Source: Bettongia penicillata ogilbyi
Taxonomy: Eukaryota; Chordata; Mammalia; Diprotodontia; Potoroidae
Direction of reading: 5' to 3'
DNA length: 64,000 nucleotides
Assembly (NCBI GenBank): GCA_023548195.1
Contig: JAJHZJ010000419.1
Span: 3,116,273-3,180,272 of the forward strand
Shown: one piece after another, positions 49,044 through 60,341 of the stretch
How the letters are laid out: each line of letters begins with the position of its first letter
Numbering within the stretch: position 1 is the stretch's first letter
Position numbers and translations under genes: made by a program
Notes under the pieces: generated by a model
The model's database searches: none
Told to the model about the DNA's origin: nothing
Seen by the model: the letters and a program-made list of their open reading frames with translations, nothing else

Positions 49044-50078
49044 TTTATTTTATTTTATTATTTATTTATTTATTTAACTTTTTACATTCATTTTCACACA
49101 ATTTTTGGGTTCCAAATTTTCTCCTCTTTTATCCCCTCCCCCACCCCAATACCCCAAGCAATCTAATTTTCCCTATCTCCAATCTGCCCTCTCTTCTGTC
49201 ATCCCTCCCTTCTCTTGTCTCCATCTTCTCTTTTCTCCTGTAGGGCCAGATGACTTTCTATTCCTCCTTAACTGTATGTCTTTTTTCCTAGTAGCAACAG
49301 CAATACTAGACAGTTGTTCCTAAAACTTTGAGTTCCAAATTCTCCCCATCCCTCCCTCCCCACCCATTCCCTTTGGGAAGGCAGGCAATTCAATATAGGC
49401 CATATCTGTGTAATTTTGCAAATGACTTCCCTGATAGTCGTGTTGTGTAAGACTAACTGAATTACCCTCCATCCTATTCTGTCCCTCATTGTTTATCTTC
49501 TATCTTTTGATCCTGACCCTCCCCGAGTGTTGACTTCAAATTGCCCCCTCCTCCCTTTGCCCTCCCTTCCATCATCCCCCCCCATGCTTATCTCCTTCCC
49601 CCCCAATTTCCATACTGTAAGATAGGTTTTCATACCAAAATGAGTGTGCATTTTATTCCTTCCTTTAGTCAAATGTGATGAGGGTAAACTTCTTGTTTTT
49701 TTTTCCTCAGCTCTCCTCTTTATCCCTCCACTAAAAAGTCTCCTACTTGCCTCTTAAATGACATATAATTACCCCATTCCATTTCACCCTCTTTCCTCCC
49801 ACTCCATTTTTCTCTCACCATTTACCTTGATTTCTTTTAAGCTATGGTCCCATCCTATTCAATTCACTCTGTGCTCTCTGTCTCTGTGTGTGTGTGCATG
49901 TGTGTATGTGTGTGTGCATGCATGCGTGTACATGTGAGTGTGTGGTCCCACCAACTACCCAGATACTGAAAAGTTTTAAGAGTTACAAATATTGTCTTTC
50001 CATGTAGAAATGTAAACAGTTCACTTCTGGTAAGTTCCCTAAGACTTCTCTTTGCTGTTTACTTTTTCATGCTTCTTC

Positions 50079-51128
50079 TCATTCTTGTGTTTGGAAGTCA
50101 AATTTTCTTTTCAGCTCTGGTCTTTTCATCAAGAATGTTTGAAAGTCCTCTGTTTCATTGAAAGACCATATTTTCCCCTGAAGTATTATACTCAGTTTAG
50201 CTGGGTAGGTGATTCTTGGTTTGAGTCCTAGTTCCTTTGACTTCTGGAATATCCTATTCCACACCCTTCGATCTCTTAATGTAGAAGCTGCTAGATCTTG
50301 AGTTATCCTGATTGTATTTCCATAGTACTGAAATTGTTTCTTTCTAGCTGCTTGCAAGATTTTCTCCTTGAGCTGGGAGTTCTGGAATTTGGCCACAATG
50401 TTCCTAGGAGTTTCTCTTTTTGGATCTCTTTCAGGTGGTGATCGATGGATTCTTTCAATACTTATTTTGCCCTCTGGTTGTAGAATGTCAGGGCAGTTTT
50501 CCTTGATAATTTCATGGAAGATGATGTCTAGGCTCTTTTTTTGATCATGACTTTCAGGTAGTCCCATAATTTTTAAATTGTCTCTCCTGGATCTATTTTC
50601 CAGGTCAGTTGTTTTTCCCATGAGATATTTCACATTCTCTTCCATTTCTTCATTCTTTTTGTTTTGTTTGGTGATTTCTTGGTTTCTTGTAAAGTCATTA
50701 GACTCCATCTGTTCCATTCTAATTTTGAGAGAACTATTTTCTTCAGTGAGCTTTTGAACCTCTTTTTCCATTTGGCTAATTCTGCTTTTGAAAGCATTTT
50801 TCTCCTCATTGGCTTTTTGAACCTCTTTTGCCAATTGAGTGAGCCTAGTCTTCAAGGTGTTATTTTCTTCAGCATTTTTTTGGGTCTCCTTAACCAAGGT
50901 ATTGACCCGTTTTTCATACTTTTCTTGCATGTCTCTCATTTCTCTTCCCAGCTTTTCCTCCACCTGTCTAACTTGCTTTTCAAAATCCTTTTTGAGCTCT
51001 TCCAAGGCCTGAGCCCACCTGACATCCCCCTGGGGTGTCTGAGGTACTGAGGCCCCGCCCTCCACATCTTTCCCCGATGGCGAGAATACGTCCTCGTCAT
51101 CAGATCTGAATGTTGGGATCATTTGCAT
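50079..51128 (-). CDS. HAL1/L1-type ORF1 protein, 349 codons, uninterrupted
   Basis: The frame runs from an ATG at 51128 (MQMIPTFRSDDEDVFSPSGK) to a stop at 50079. Residues about 30-145 are coiled coil, with heptad-rich repeats such as EELKKDFEKQVRQVEEKLGR and KEVQKLTEENSSLKIRMEQM. Residues about 165-255 are the RRM, with DNLKIMGLPESHDQKKSLDI and ERIHRSPPERDPKRETPRNI. The C-terminal domain follows (RITQDLAASTLRDRRVWNRI, RITYPAKLSIILQGKIWSFN). In the family, ORF1p forms trimers that bind element RNA in the cytoplasm. Relative to the outer copy, the ancestral start (ATGGCTGGG) is lost: it reads attggctggg near 51180. A second upstream frame, MPRKGKKNKT, is closed after about 18 codons by a frameshift. 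The 349-codon frame is thus a truncated ORF1, lacking only the basic N-terminus. Confidence 0.88.
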   Translation of the reverse strand: MQMIPTFRSDDEDVFSPSGKDVEGGASVPQTPQGDVRWAQALEELKKDFEKQVRQVEEKLGREMRDMQEKYEKRVNTLVKETQKNAEENNTLKTRLTQLAKEVQKANEEKNAFKSRISQMEKEVQKLTEENSSLKIRMEQMESNDFTRNQEITKQNKKNEEMEENVKYLMGKTTDLENRSRRDNLKIMGLPESHDQKKSLDIIFHEIIKENCPDILQPEGKISIERIHRSPPERDPKRETPRNIVAKFQNSQLKEKILQAARKKQFQYYGNTIRITQDLAASTLRDRRVWNRIFQKSKELGLKPRITYPAKLSIILQGKIWSFNETEDFQTFLMKRPELKRKFDFQTQE

Positions 51129-51239
51129 TTGTTGGAAAAAACTATAGTCTTATTTTTCTTCCCTTTTCTAGGCATTTTCCCAGCCAATTACTTGACTTCT
51201 GAGATTCCTGTCCACCCCCACCTAGATCCACCCAGCTAG

Positions 51240-51935
51240 TGCTTGGGTTCTGAGATTCAAATGCGCCGCCCAGCTGCTAATCAATGTGACCTTTTGTTCT
51301 GGTGCTGGGGTGGGGGCAGGGCTGCCTCCCAGGCTCTGCTCCCTCAGGGGCTTTATGCAGAGACTTTCAGGGACGAGCGGGGGTGGGGGTGGGGCGCCGC
51401 CTCCCAGGCTCAGTTCCCTCAGGTTGTTTATGCTGAGACTTTCAGTAATAAAGATCCTGCCTGCTGTCGGGGGAGTCCTGGGCTGCCGCGGCCCCGCCGC
51501 TGCTGCCTGCCTCTGCTGCTGCCCACACCTCTGCCTCTGCCGCTTCCTGCCCCTGTCTCTGCTGCTGCTGCTTCCTCCCAAGGGGGCCCGAGTCACGGAG
51601 ACACTCTGCTCCCCTCCTCCAGCCCAGCCTCTCTCACTGACCTGTAGCTTCTGTGGGCGGAGGGACTTTCCCGGCTGCCGGAGCTTCCGTCTCTGAAGCC
51701 TGCTTGGGTCAGCTTCTCTGGGGCCGCGGCCAGGGCAGCACTGGGGGTGGGGTCCTCTTTCCGGCGCGATGGACCCTGGGGACGGGTCTCCAGGGCTCTC
51801 TGGTTCTCTTCCACTCCGTTTCTGTACCCCTTTCAGTGGTCCAGAAGTTATGCGGATCTCTTTTTACATTAATTCTATGTGCTGTGGGTTGGAGCTCGTA
51901 AACTTGCGTCCTTCTACTCCGCCATCTTGGCTCCG
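51240..51935 (-). promoter_or_regulatory. GC- and CpG-rich 5'UTR of the inner HAL1 (candidate internal promoter)
   Basis: This is the only extended CpG-rich stretch in the window (ggccccgccgctgctgcct, gaccctggggacgggtctcc). In L1-type elements the 5'UTR acts as a pol II promoter, and transcription from here would run leftward through ORF1, the same direction as WDR17. Large open frames on both strands (51222-51696 and others) come from base composition and are not genes. Promoter activity is inferred. Confidence 0.45.
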
Positions 51936-51989
51936 CCCCCAATATGTGTAACTCTTAAAACTTTTCAGTATCTGGGTAGTTGGTGGGAC

Positions 51990-52055
51990 CACACACACAC
52001 ATACACACACACACATACACGTATGCACACACACATATAGACACACATGCACGCA
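51990..52055. repeat. (CA)n-rich tract in the outer HAL1 3'UTR
   Basis: Interrupted ca/tacaca run. The equivalent gt/ca tract is present at 49880-49940 and 11155-11220, so it is an ancestral HAL1 feature. Confidence 0.85.
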
Positions 52056-54777
52056 CATACAGAGACAGAAAGCACAGAGTGAATTGGATAGGATGGGACC
52101 ATATCTTAAAAAAAATTAAGGTAAATGATGAGAGAGAAATGTAGTGGGAGGAGAGACGGTGAAATGGAATGGCGTAAATTATCTCTCATTCAAGAGGCAA
52201 GCAGGAGACTTTTTAGTGGAGGGAAAAAGAGGAGAGCTGAGAAAAAAAACATGAAGTTTACCCTCATCACATTCCACTAAAGGAAGGAGTAAAATGCACA
52301 CTCATTTTGGTATGAAAACCTATCTTACAATACAGGAAAGTGGGGGAGAAGGAGATAAGCAGGGTGGGGGGAATGATGGAAGGGAGGGCAATGGGAGGAG
52401 GGAGCAATCTGAAGTCAACACTCTTGGGGAGGGACAGGATCAAAAGACAGAATACAAACAATGGGGGGCAGGATAGGATGGAGGGAAATACAGTTAGTCT
52501 TTCACAATATGACTATTATTGAAGTCATTTGCAAAACTACACAGATATGGTCTATATTGAATTGCCTGCCTTCCCAAAGGGAATGGGTGGGGAGGGAGGG
52601 ATGGGGAGAAGTTGGAACTCAAAGTTTTAGGAACAACTGTTTAGTATTGTTCTTGCTACTAGAAAATAAGAAATACAGTTAATGGGGAATAGAAAGTCAT
52701 CTGGCCCTACAGGACAAAAGAGAAGATGGGGACAAGAGAAGGGAGGAATGATAAAAGAGAGGGCAGATTGGTGATAGGAAAATTAGAATGCTTGGTGTAT
52801 TGGGGTGGGGGGAGGGGATAAATATGGTGGAAATTTGGAACCCAAAATTTTGTGAAAATGAATGTAAAAAGTTAAATAAATAAATTTATATTAAAAAAAA
52901 CAATATGAAACTGGTAGGCACTAGAACCACTGGAGCTGCAATCAGAAACATAATTTTTCTCTGTAAACTTTGGTCAGTTGCTTATTTATATTTTAACAAA
53001 CCAAGTTACTTGTGTTTCTTAGCAGCTCTAAACAGTGTTCGAGTGACTGATAATATTACTTATAACCACAGCAGCCCTACAAAGGTGAAATAACATGGAT
53101 AAAAAAAACGAAATAGTATGGAAAAAATAAAAACAAAAATATTTTGCCTTTTCCACCTCAAAAGCAGAGAAGCCAAGGTAAGTAGGATAATCAAAGTAAA
53201 TACGATGAAATTTGACATATAGTCATCTCTGTTGTGTAACAAATATTACTTTATGTAACAAATATATCCCTTTAAAATAGTGTATAACCTTATTTTGTTG
53301 TAAATAAGATGATACTTAAATATTTCATAAAAGTTGCAATTTACAGGAATTATATAGTAAATCCTTTTGCAAAGTAATTTTTTAAAAAGACTCACAAATT
53401 CTCCAATTCAATTCCCCAATTCAATCCCCAAAATTTATAATTTAAGACTTTTGTATATTGAGAATGTGAGTTACTGCTGTCTTCATCAAACTGTTAGACA
53501 TATTTGGAACATAGAGTATTCCTCTTTGTACAGGAACAATGTGAGGTGGCATTACTGGGTTTCAGACACTGTTGATCAATAGTTGTGGTTTGCCCTGGGA
53601 TATCAATATGGCATGTACTGTACTTGAGAAAGCCCTCCACTTGTCAGGCATCCTGGCTTTTAATTCTGGCTCTACCTCTGAGTTTCTGTGTGGCTAAGCT
53701 TCTTGTCCTCTGTCTCTTCATATTTATAATGAAAGGGATACAGATGAACCAACCAGTCTTAAGTTCCTATTATCATGTATACCAGCCTTAACTGAGCCCT
53801 GAAATGGATCCCAGTGGCTCCCTTGTCCCCCCACATAGGCATAACAGTGGCGCCACTATCTCCTAACATGGGCTTCCCTAAGCCTTCCAGTTCAGTGACT
53901 TAAACCCTAGGGGGCAAGGAGGTTTGCTTCTCATTCCATCTCAACACTGCTCCATCCCAGGCTCACGATCATCTCCATGCCAACACACACTTATTTAACC
54001 TAATTAAATTGTTGTCTGTGCCTGAAAAAAAAATGAAGGGAGTAGACTAAATGACTTCTAAGGCTCCTTCCAGCTTTATGACCCTAAGTCAGCTGCAGGG
54101 AAGAAAAGGAGAAAGAGAGAGCAAAGGAGGGAAGAAAGAAGAAACAATAATGAGCTAGGTCTTAAATTGAAGATTCTAAATTAAAAAAAAAAAAGTATTG
54201 AGACAAAATTAAAAAAAAAAAAACAAACCTAAATAGTCTGTCAAAGGAGACCCACCTTTAACATTAAAACAGGGACTCTTAAATAAACTCTGAAATATTT
54301 TTTTAAATAAGAATAATATTATTACTCAAGGATCCACAGATCAAAGAGGAGGGCTACCTACAAGGTATGATTTGAAAGGTTCTGGAAAACCTGACTCCTA
54401 AAACACCTCTATCAACCTTGTCATTCTTATCATTAAACACATTAACAGATTAAGGAATGAAAATAATGAATTATTGGCAAATGCCTACTGAGTAGTTACC
54501 TGGATATGGTCATTATTCCATTAGTGGAGTCTAATTTATTGGTTTAGCTACGTGATACCTTAGAAGCAAGCACAGGGGAGTTTAGGTAGGTGAAAGGTGC
54601 ATGGAAGTGAAATGCCTTGGGATCCTGCTTGAGGTCTGTGGTTAGGGCAGGTTCAGGACAATTGGATACTTTGAGTGGACAGAAACCTGTTGGGAAGAAC
54701 AAGAAATGGGTGTAGAAGGGTTGAAAGATAAATTTTATTTTCTCTACAATTTAGCCACATTAATCTGTGTCCTAAAG

Positions 54778-54963
54778 TAGGGGTTCTTAATCTTTGTGCA
54801 GCACTAATCTCTATGGAAGTCTGGGGAATCCTCTATAGAATAATGTTTTCAAATGCATAAAATAAAACACATAGAATTATAAAGGAAACCAATTATATTG
54901 AAATGCCATGAGCAAAATCTTTTTTAAACACTAGTTCACAGACCCCAGTTTATGAATTCCTGA
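54778..54963. mobile_element. hAT-like non-autonomous DNA element (MITE)
   Basis: A 186-bp element with imperfect terminal inverted repeats (aggggttcttaatct at the left and, in reverse complement, aggaattcataaact at the right). It carries 'tttcaaatgcataaaataaa' and 'aaggaaaccaattatattga', and has a probable 8-bp duplication (tcctaaag at left, atctaaag at right, two differences). An 8-bp duplication fits the hAT superfamily. It has no ORF. Confidence 0.6.
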
Positions 54964-55384
54964 TCTAAAGGCAAGTTCTGAAAACCTTCTTTTCAATTTT
55001 GGGCACAGAATTGATGTTGTCTAGTAGATCTTAATTGCCTTAAGTAGCACACTGAGATAAATTTCAAAACACAAAAGACTTTGAATTTGGATGAAAGCTA
55101 TAACTACACTCTGAAGAAATTCAATGCACAATGTAATTTGTGGAATAGATGAATTACATCTATTACAGTTACATCCAATATCTCTAAGTAAATGAGCTAT
55201 CATGTTCAGCTTCAAAGTTTCCCATATAGTGAGACTACCCAGTGTATATGACCAGGTCAGTCATTATTTTAATGCAACTCTGGTTACTTAAATCATAATT
55301 ATCCAAACTTCTGGATTTTTCCTATGACAGAATGCAACAAAAGACATAAAAGCTGTTTGACAGGGAAATATTATTCTAAGAAGT

Positions 55385-55545
55385 GCATTGGACTATATCA
55401 GACTTAGGTTCTGATTTCATCTCTGCTGTGAAATTAGACATGTGGCCTTGGAGAAGTCCCCTTACATGTTCCATGCCTTAGTTTTAGCTACTCTAAAATG
55501 ATAGGTTTGGATTTGATAGTACATATGATCTCTTTCAGTTCTGTA
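55385..55545 (+). mobile_element. MIR fragment
   Basis: gacttaggttctgatttcat, gacatgtggccttggagaag, ccatgccttagttttagcta: MIR core in sense orientation, followed by 'ctctttcagttctgtatcta'. Confidence 0.65.
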
Positions 55546-55669
55546 TCTATTATTCTAAACTTTAGCCAACTGGCCCTTCAAGTCTGTTAACCAGATTAAT
55601 GTATTTTAAGAATATAATATTTTATGCAGTTGTCTTCTTTAATAGAAGATGCATGCATAGCAAGTTTTC

Positions 55670-55925
55670 TTTTTTTTGAGATTTTTTAAATTTTATTTAT
55701 TTTCAGTATTCTACAATCTCTACCATATGCCTTAGATTTTTTCCCCTCCCTTTCCTTCCTTCCCCCCCCAATCTCCTCCCTCTTCCCTCCCTGAGACAGC
55801 ATATAATTTTATATAGGTTCAAAATATACATTCCTATTGCATACATTTTCACTATAGTCATGTTGCATAGAAGAATTAAAATGAATGGGAGAAATCATAA
55901 AACAAACCAAAATGTAAACAAAAGA
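55670..55925 (-). mobile_element. L1 3'UTR fragment, antisense
   Basis: It starts with a t-run (complement of a poly(A) tail) at 55670, then cccctccctttccttccttc (polypurine tract complement), then 'catacattttcactatagtc' and atgttgcatagaagaattaa. The arrangement equals the left end of the L1 at 7852-8040. Confidence 0.65.
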
Positions 55926-56954
55926 AAATGATCCATAGCCAGTTTTCTTAAAGCAGGCCTAGAGAATATTTACCAGGTCTTATTCTATCTATTAACATCT
56001 TCCCCTGACAGTTCATCATGAATGTCAAGGTGAACTTGGGTGATTGAAGGATAATTTATGCTAAGGGAAAGCAAAATGTGGACCATCCTATCTAGATAGG
56101 AAGGTTCTGAATGTGGGCCCCAAAAGGTATTTTATATATGTTACTGTAGGTTCGCTCAAGTTGCAGTTGGAGAAACTCATCATCAAAGGCTAGTAAACCA
56201 AGTAAGGAATTTTTTTCAGTCATGGCAGCTCATGAAGCAGTTCCCCAAAACATATAAGGGGTATGAACTGTATCTATCTACAGTGGATACACACTAAAAT
56301 AATCATCCTGGAAGTTAAAAGTAGTCCTTATTAACCAAATTCTCAGTTGTGAAAGTGGATTGTAATCCTTATTTAACTTGGATGATGATCACTCTTCTGT
56401 AACACATCAAGTTTCTACTGCTATCTTTTGTTCCTAGAATTATTTTCATTTCTATTTTCCAATTTGACAATGTCTTTTGTAATTATTCATAATTCCCCAT
56501 CTGCCTTTCATTCAACTAGAAGTTGCTTAGACAACTTGAAAGAAAAGTGAAACATCCTCCAAAACCTAAGTAAATAGTCTCATGAACAATTGTTATTATC
56601 ATTTACTCCTACCTGACTTATTCAAATCTAAATGGCAAAATTGTGAAATTATTGAACATAATATAAATTTTTTCATTGATTATAGCAATTTTCAACCTGT
56701 ACCTTAATTATATTAGCTTTTCCCCCTTATATATGATTATTACAAGTACCATATAGCAATAGTCACTGTTATATTGTATTTCAGGGGGACAGAAGTTATT
56801 CTATCCTTAACAAATATTACAATGTAAATTAATTATTTGTAATTTATACTACCATGCAATCATATGCCATTATGGTATACTGTATGTCCCTAGAGTTTCT
56901 GGGTTATCACTTAGCCACTGAACTACATTGCTTCTTAGATTTTACATCATGGTT

Positions 56955-57115
56955 TCATACACACACATACTCATGTATATATACATATACATAAGCACAT
57001 ATACATATACACATATACATATATACAGACACATACTCATATGTATATGTATATACATATATATAGACATATATATGTATATTTCTAGGATATATATGTA
57101 TATTTCTAGGATTGA
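56955..57115. repeat. TA/CA-rich compound microsatellite
   Basis: Interleaved acatatac, gtatata and tatatgta units. Two copies of a 22-bp unit (tatatgtatatttctagga) lie side by side at about 57070-57112. Confidence 0.85.
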
Positions 57116-57119
57116 ATTA

Positions 57120-60100
57120 GCATGAATATTCTCTCCACTTATGCTGATCATAAATGTTTTTTATATCTTAAGAGATAATCTTTGATAGTGGCTGGAACTG
57201 AAAAATTCATCATCCTGAAGTCTACCAGAATGGTGGTGAGTCTCTCTGCCCTTACAGCTGAGGCTGACTTTAGTGTGTCATTAGGCCTTTATCTGAAGCC
57301 TCTCTAGAAGGACTTACAAGCCTCTTGTTTTGCTGACAATGTCTTAGAGAGCCCAAGATCAAAACTACACCATGATAAAATGACATAGTAGGAGCTTTAT
57401 GGAAGAAAAATGTTTTAGAATGGAAGCAAACTTTCTCCTTTTTTTGAATCTGATTGTGACTTCAATGCTATAAGGAACTCCCTATGAGAAATCTTCCTCT
57501 ACCAGTGAAAATCAAATCCTGCTATGCAAATTTTAGAGTAACCTTATGTACTGAGATTAAGTGACTTGTCAACAGTCATACAAGTTAGTATGTGTGGACT
57601 TGAATCCACCATTGTTTTAATTTTTTTTAGATTTTTAAAATCTCATCTTATAATTTATAATTAACAATTTCTCTCCGATACCATCATCCCTAATTTAAAA
57701 GAGAAAAATAAGAGAAAACTAAAAACAAAACCCCTAAAAATAAGAGAAAAATAAAAACAAGACCGCTAAAACAAAGACATAATTCGCTACATTAAGGCAT
57801 CTTTTCCATCAATTATCCATTATTTCTTTAATTTAGGTTGCAGGAAACATGGCATGAAGGATACCAAGAATTTTTCTAACCTCAGAATCTGTTCAAAGTC
57901 TATATCATTCAAAATAAATCAAAGGAAAATGTCTTGAACTTTATTGTTCATGCTTTTGAATCCATTCTAAATAATCAAGTACTTTAAATTAACAATAGGA
58001 ACAAATAGCACATTTTACTATATTTTGTTCAATTGCAAACTATTTAAAACCATGTAAAGTGTCCCTTACTATTAGAAAATAGTTACCCATAGCTCAATCT
58101 TCTTTCCTAAGTAATTCTTTCTTTTTCTTTACAAATACTTTCATAGATAGCTAACGATGAATCTGACTTGGCACAGCATAAATCATGTTACAAAACATGC
58201 AAAGGAGATTTCTAATCAGTGGTATACTTACAGAATGTCCTAGAATATTGTCCTAGGTTATTCAAAGTATTTACCTTTGTTCACTTCTATAATTTTCATG
58301 CAGGTGGTATAGCTAAAATATTCCATGTTAAAACATAATACTACATGAGAATTTTAGAACTCATAGGGAAGATATATAAATCACCAGTCTAATTTTTTAA
58401 AGCCTCTGGTTTTTACTACTTTACTATATACTGAATAAACAGAAAGTTCTCATCCAAATAGCTTATTTCTGTAACAATACAAAAGAATGAATGAGGATTA
58501 CTAAGAAACAAATTCCTAATTTTTAATATTTTAAATCATTTATGAGCATTTGTTGAAAAATATTCCTTAAAAGTTCTCTTTTCCTAAAGACATGTTAAGA
58601 TCCATGACATGAAGTTACAAGGAATCTAAAGGAATATATGCCAGAATAAACTAATGTGAAAACATAACATAAAATGATAAGCTGTTGGGTTTTTTAACTA
58701 CACAAAGACAAAAACCAACAGCATATCTGAAGGTAGGTTAAGTTTAGATTTTATATCCTCTAATAAAATCCTGAAAAGCTTCCTCTTGATGGCGACCGTA
58801 CACTAGAAGAACAAGAACCTTGACAAAACCTCCAAGCTGGAATGTTTTGGGGAACAGGCTTCATGACCAACTATACCTGTTGTCTAAGGAACAGTCTACT
58901 TCAGTTCAGAAAAGATACAGTGCCAAAATTATGGTCAGCTGGTGACTTTTTTGGCTTCAATTCATGAAACTGGCTATGAAGTTATGAAAGAATTCGAATT
59001 TCCAGGGGTGCTCATATAGATGAAATCATTGCTTTTTGAAAGCCTGAAGAAATATGTTAGAATCCCTAAGTGCTTTGTGACTAAATTGAAACTATTGAGC
59101 AGAGATGTTTAGATTCCTCTCAGTATATGTTAATACTTCATGAATCTATGATTTCATCTTCATAAACACTCTCTCCAGCAGAGCAGTTTGCCTGCTTTCC
59201 CTGATCCAGAAAATAGTCTTTGAGAATTGTTAAGGCCTAAAAGAAATTCATCAACCTGGGGTCAAGCTTCTCAGAACATTAAACAACAAAGCTTATTTTG
59301 ATCAATTGTTACTATGCCTCCATGTTTTGGATTTCAATCTAATTCAAAGATGCAGGCAAATTCAAGTACTTCAATATGGGAGGTACCTGCTTCTGTCAAA
59401 AAAATCAATGTTATTGCGGTCTGTGTATGATGGTAAAGAGTAATTTTATAAAATGTTTCAAATTCAAGTGTATCAGCTTTGTTATTATGCAGAGAAATTG
59501 GGTAAATAATTGGAGCATAGTATATTGGAAATGGAAGGAAACTCAGAAATCATTTAGGTCAACCTCCCTCATTTTACAGAGGAAGAAAATGACAAAACTA
59601 TAATCTCAAGTGTCCTGTATTCCAATGTCCTGTGTCCCTGTCCAACTTCATTTCCACTACACTAAGTCAAAACTAAGGGTAAAGGTTTCATTTAAAATGA
59701 ATGTGAATAAAAATTTTAAAGTATTAACATGAATATAAGGAATATAAATTAAATATTTCCTACAGATGCATGTATCCACAGCATTCATATGGTATTTCTC
59801 TGCAAGTATTTAAAATTGTAGAGGGTAAAAAGGCCAACACAAATAACTAAACTCAACTGGCCATTATAATACACTATAATTTTGGATGCTCACAAATACT
59901 TGTTATTTTCACTCTGTGCAAGCATTTTGCAACAGGTATTTAATCTCCCACATATTTCAAGTTAAAATAGTATTTCCCACAAACTCTTGAAGCAGCAACC
60001 TAAAATTACTTCTTCTGAACAGCAGTTTCTAAATCAACCAATAAGACTGGTAAAGAATTTTCATACATATCCTGTTATGAAATAAAAATTTCAAGGTTGC

Positions 60101-60300
60101 TTCATTCATTATTTACATGTTGAATATGGTCATGTAACCTATATCTAGGAAGAACTCCCAAGACGACATTTGTTCAAAATAAGCTTAGACAAGTATGCTA
60201 TTATCATTATTCTGATTTATACATATGTCAAGTGGTGGTAGAATCTCACATGATCAGGTGAATACCTTTTTCTGGAGGAGTGTATTGAGAAATGATTTTA
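57120..60300. other. Non-coding stretch without recognised features
   Basis: AT-rich sequence. There are weak MIR/L3-like traces at 57540-57610 and at 59520-59600 (cattttacagaggaaga-type). No exon, RNA gene or recent mobile element was seen. Confidence 0.5.
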
Positions 60301-60341
60301 AACACCTTATCACCAGATTCAAAAGAAAAATAAGAATAACG

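Larger units (their letters stand above)
49044..51940 (-). mobile_element. Inner full-length HAL1, inserted antisense in the outer HAL1
   Basis: Reading the minus strand from 51940: gggggcggagccaagatggc start, a GC-rich 5'UTR of about 0.8 kb, ORF1 (51128-50079), then a 1.0-kb 3'UTR with a (CA)n tract (49940-49880) and G/A-rich tracts (about 49560-49100), ending in gaatgtaaaaagttaaataa and an A-rich aaata tail at 49075-49044. Length is 2.9 kb. No ORF2 is present. It is complete at both ends with a 16-bp duplication, so it is the youngest event in this locus. Confidence 0.92.
47201..52898 (+). mobile_element. Outer HAL1 (half-L1) element, split by an inner HAL1
   Basis: This sense element has two parts. 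47201-49043 holds a g-run, gaggagccaagatggcagag, the 5'UTR, ORF1 and the beginning of the 3'UTR. 51957-52898 holds the rest of the 3'UTR, from cttttcagtatctgggtagt to gaatgtaaaaagttaaataa and an A-rich tail. Without the insertion it is about 2.8 kb. The ORF1 stop is followed directly by the L1-like 3'UTR. No ORF2 (endonuclease/reverse transcriptase) is present, which defines a HAL1-type element mobilised in trans by L1. It is flanked by a 16-bp duplication. Confidence 0.9.

Noticed and set aside
51222..51951. Overlapping 60-136-codon frames on both strands in GC-rich DNA
   Set aside because: Mutually overlapping frames in the inner HAL1 5'UTR explained by CpG-rich composition; low-complexity Leu/Pro/Ala content.
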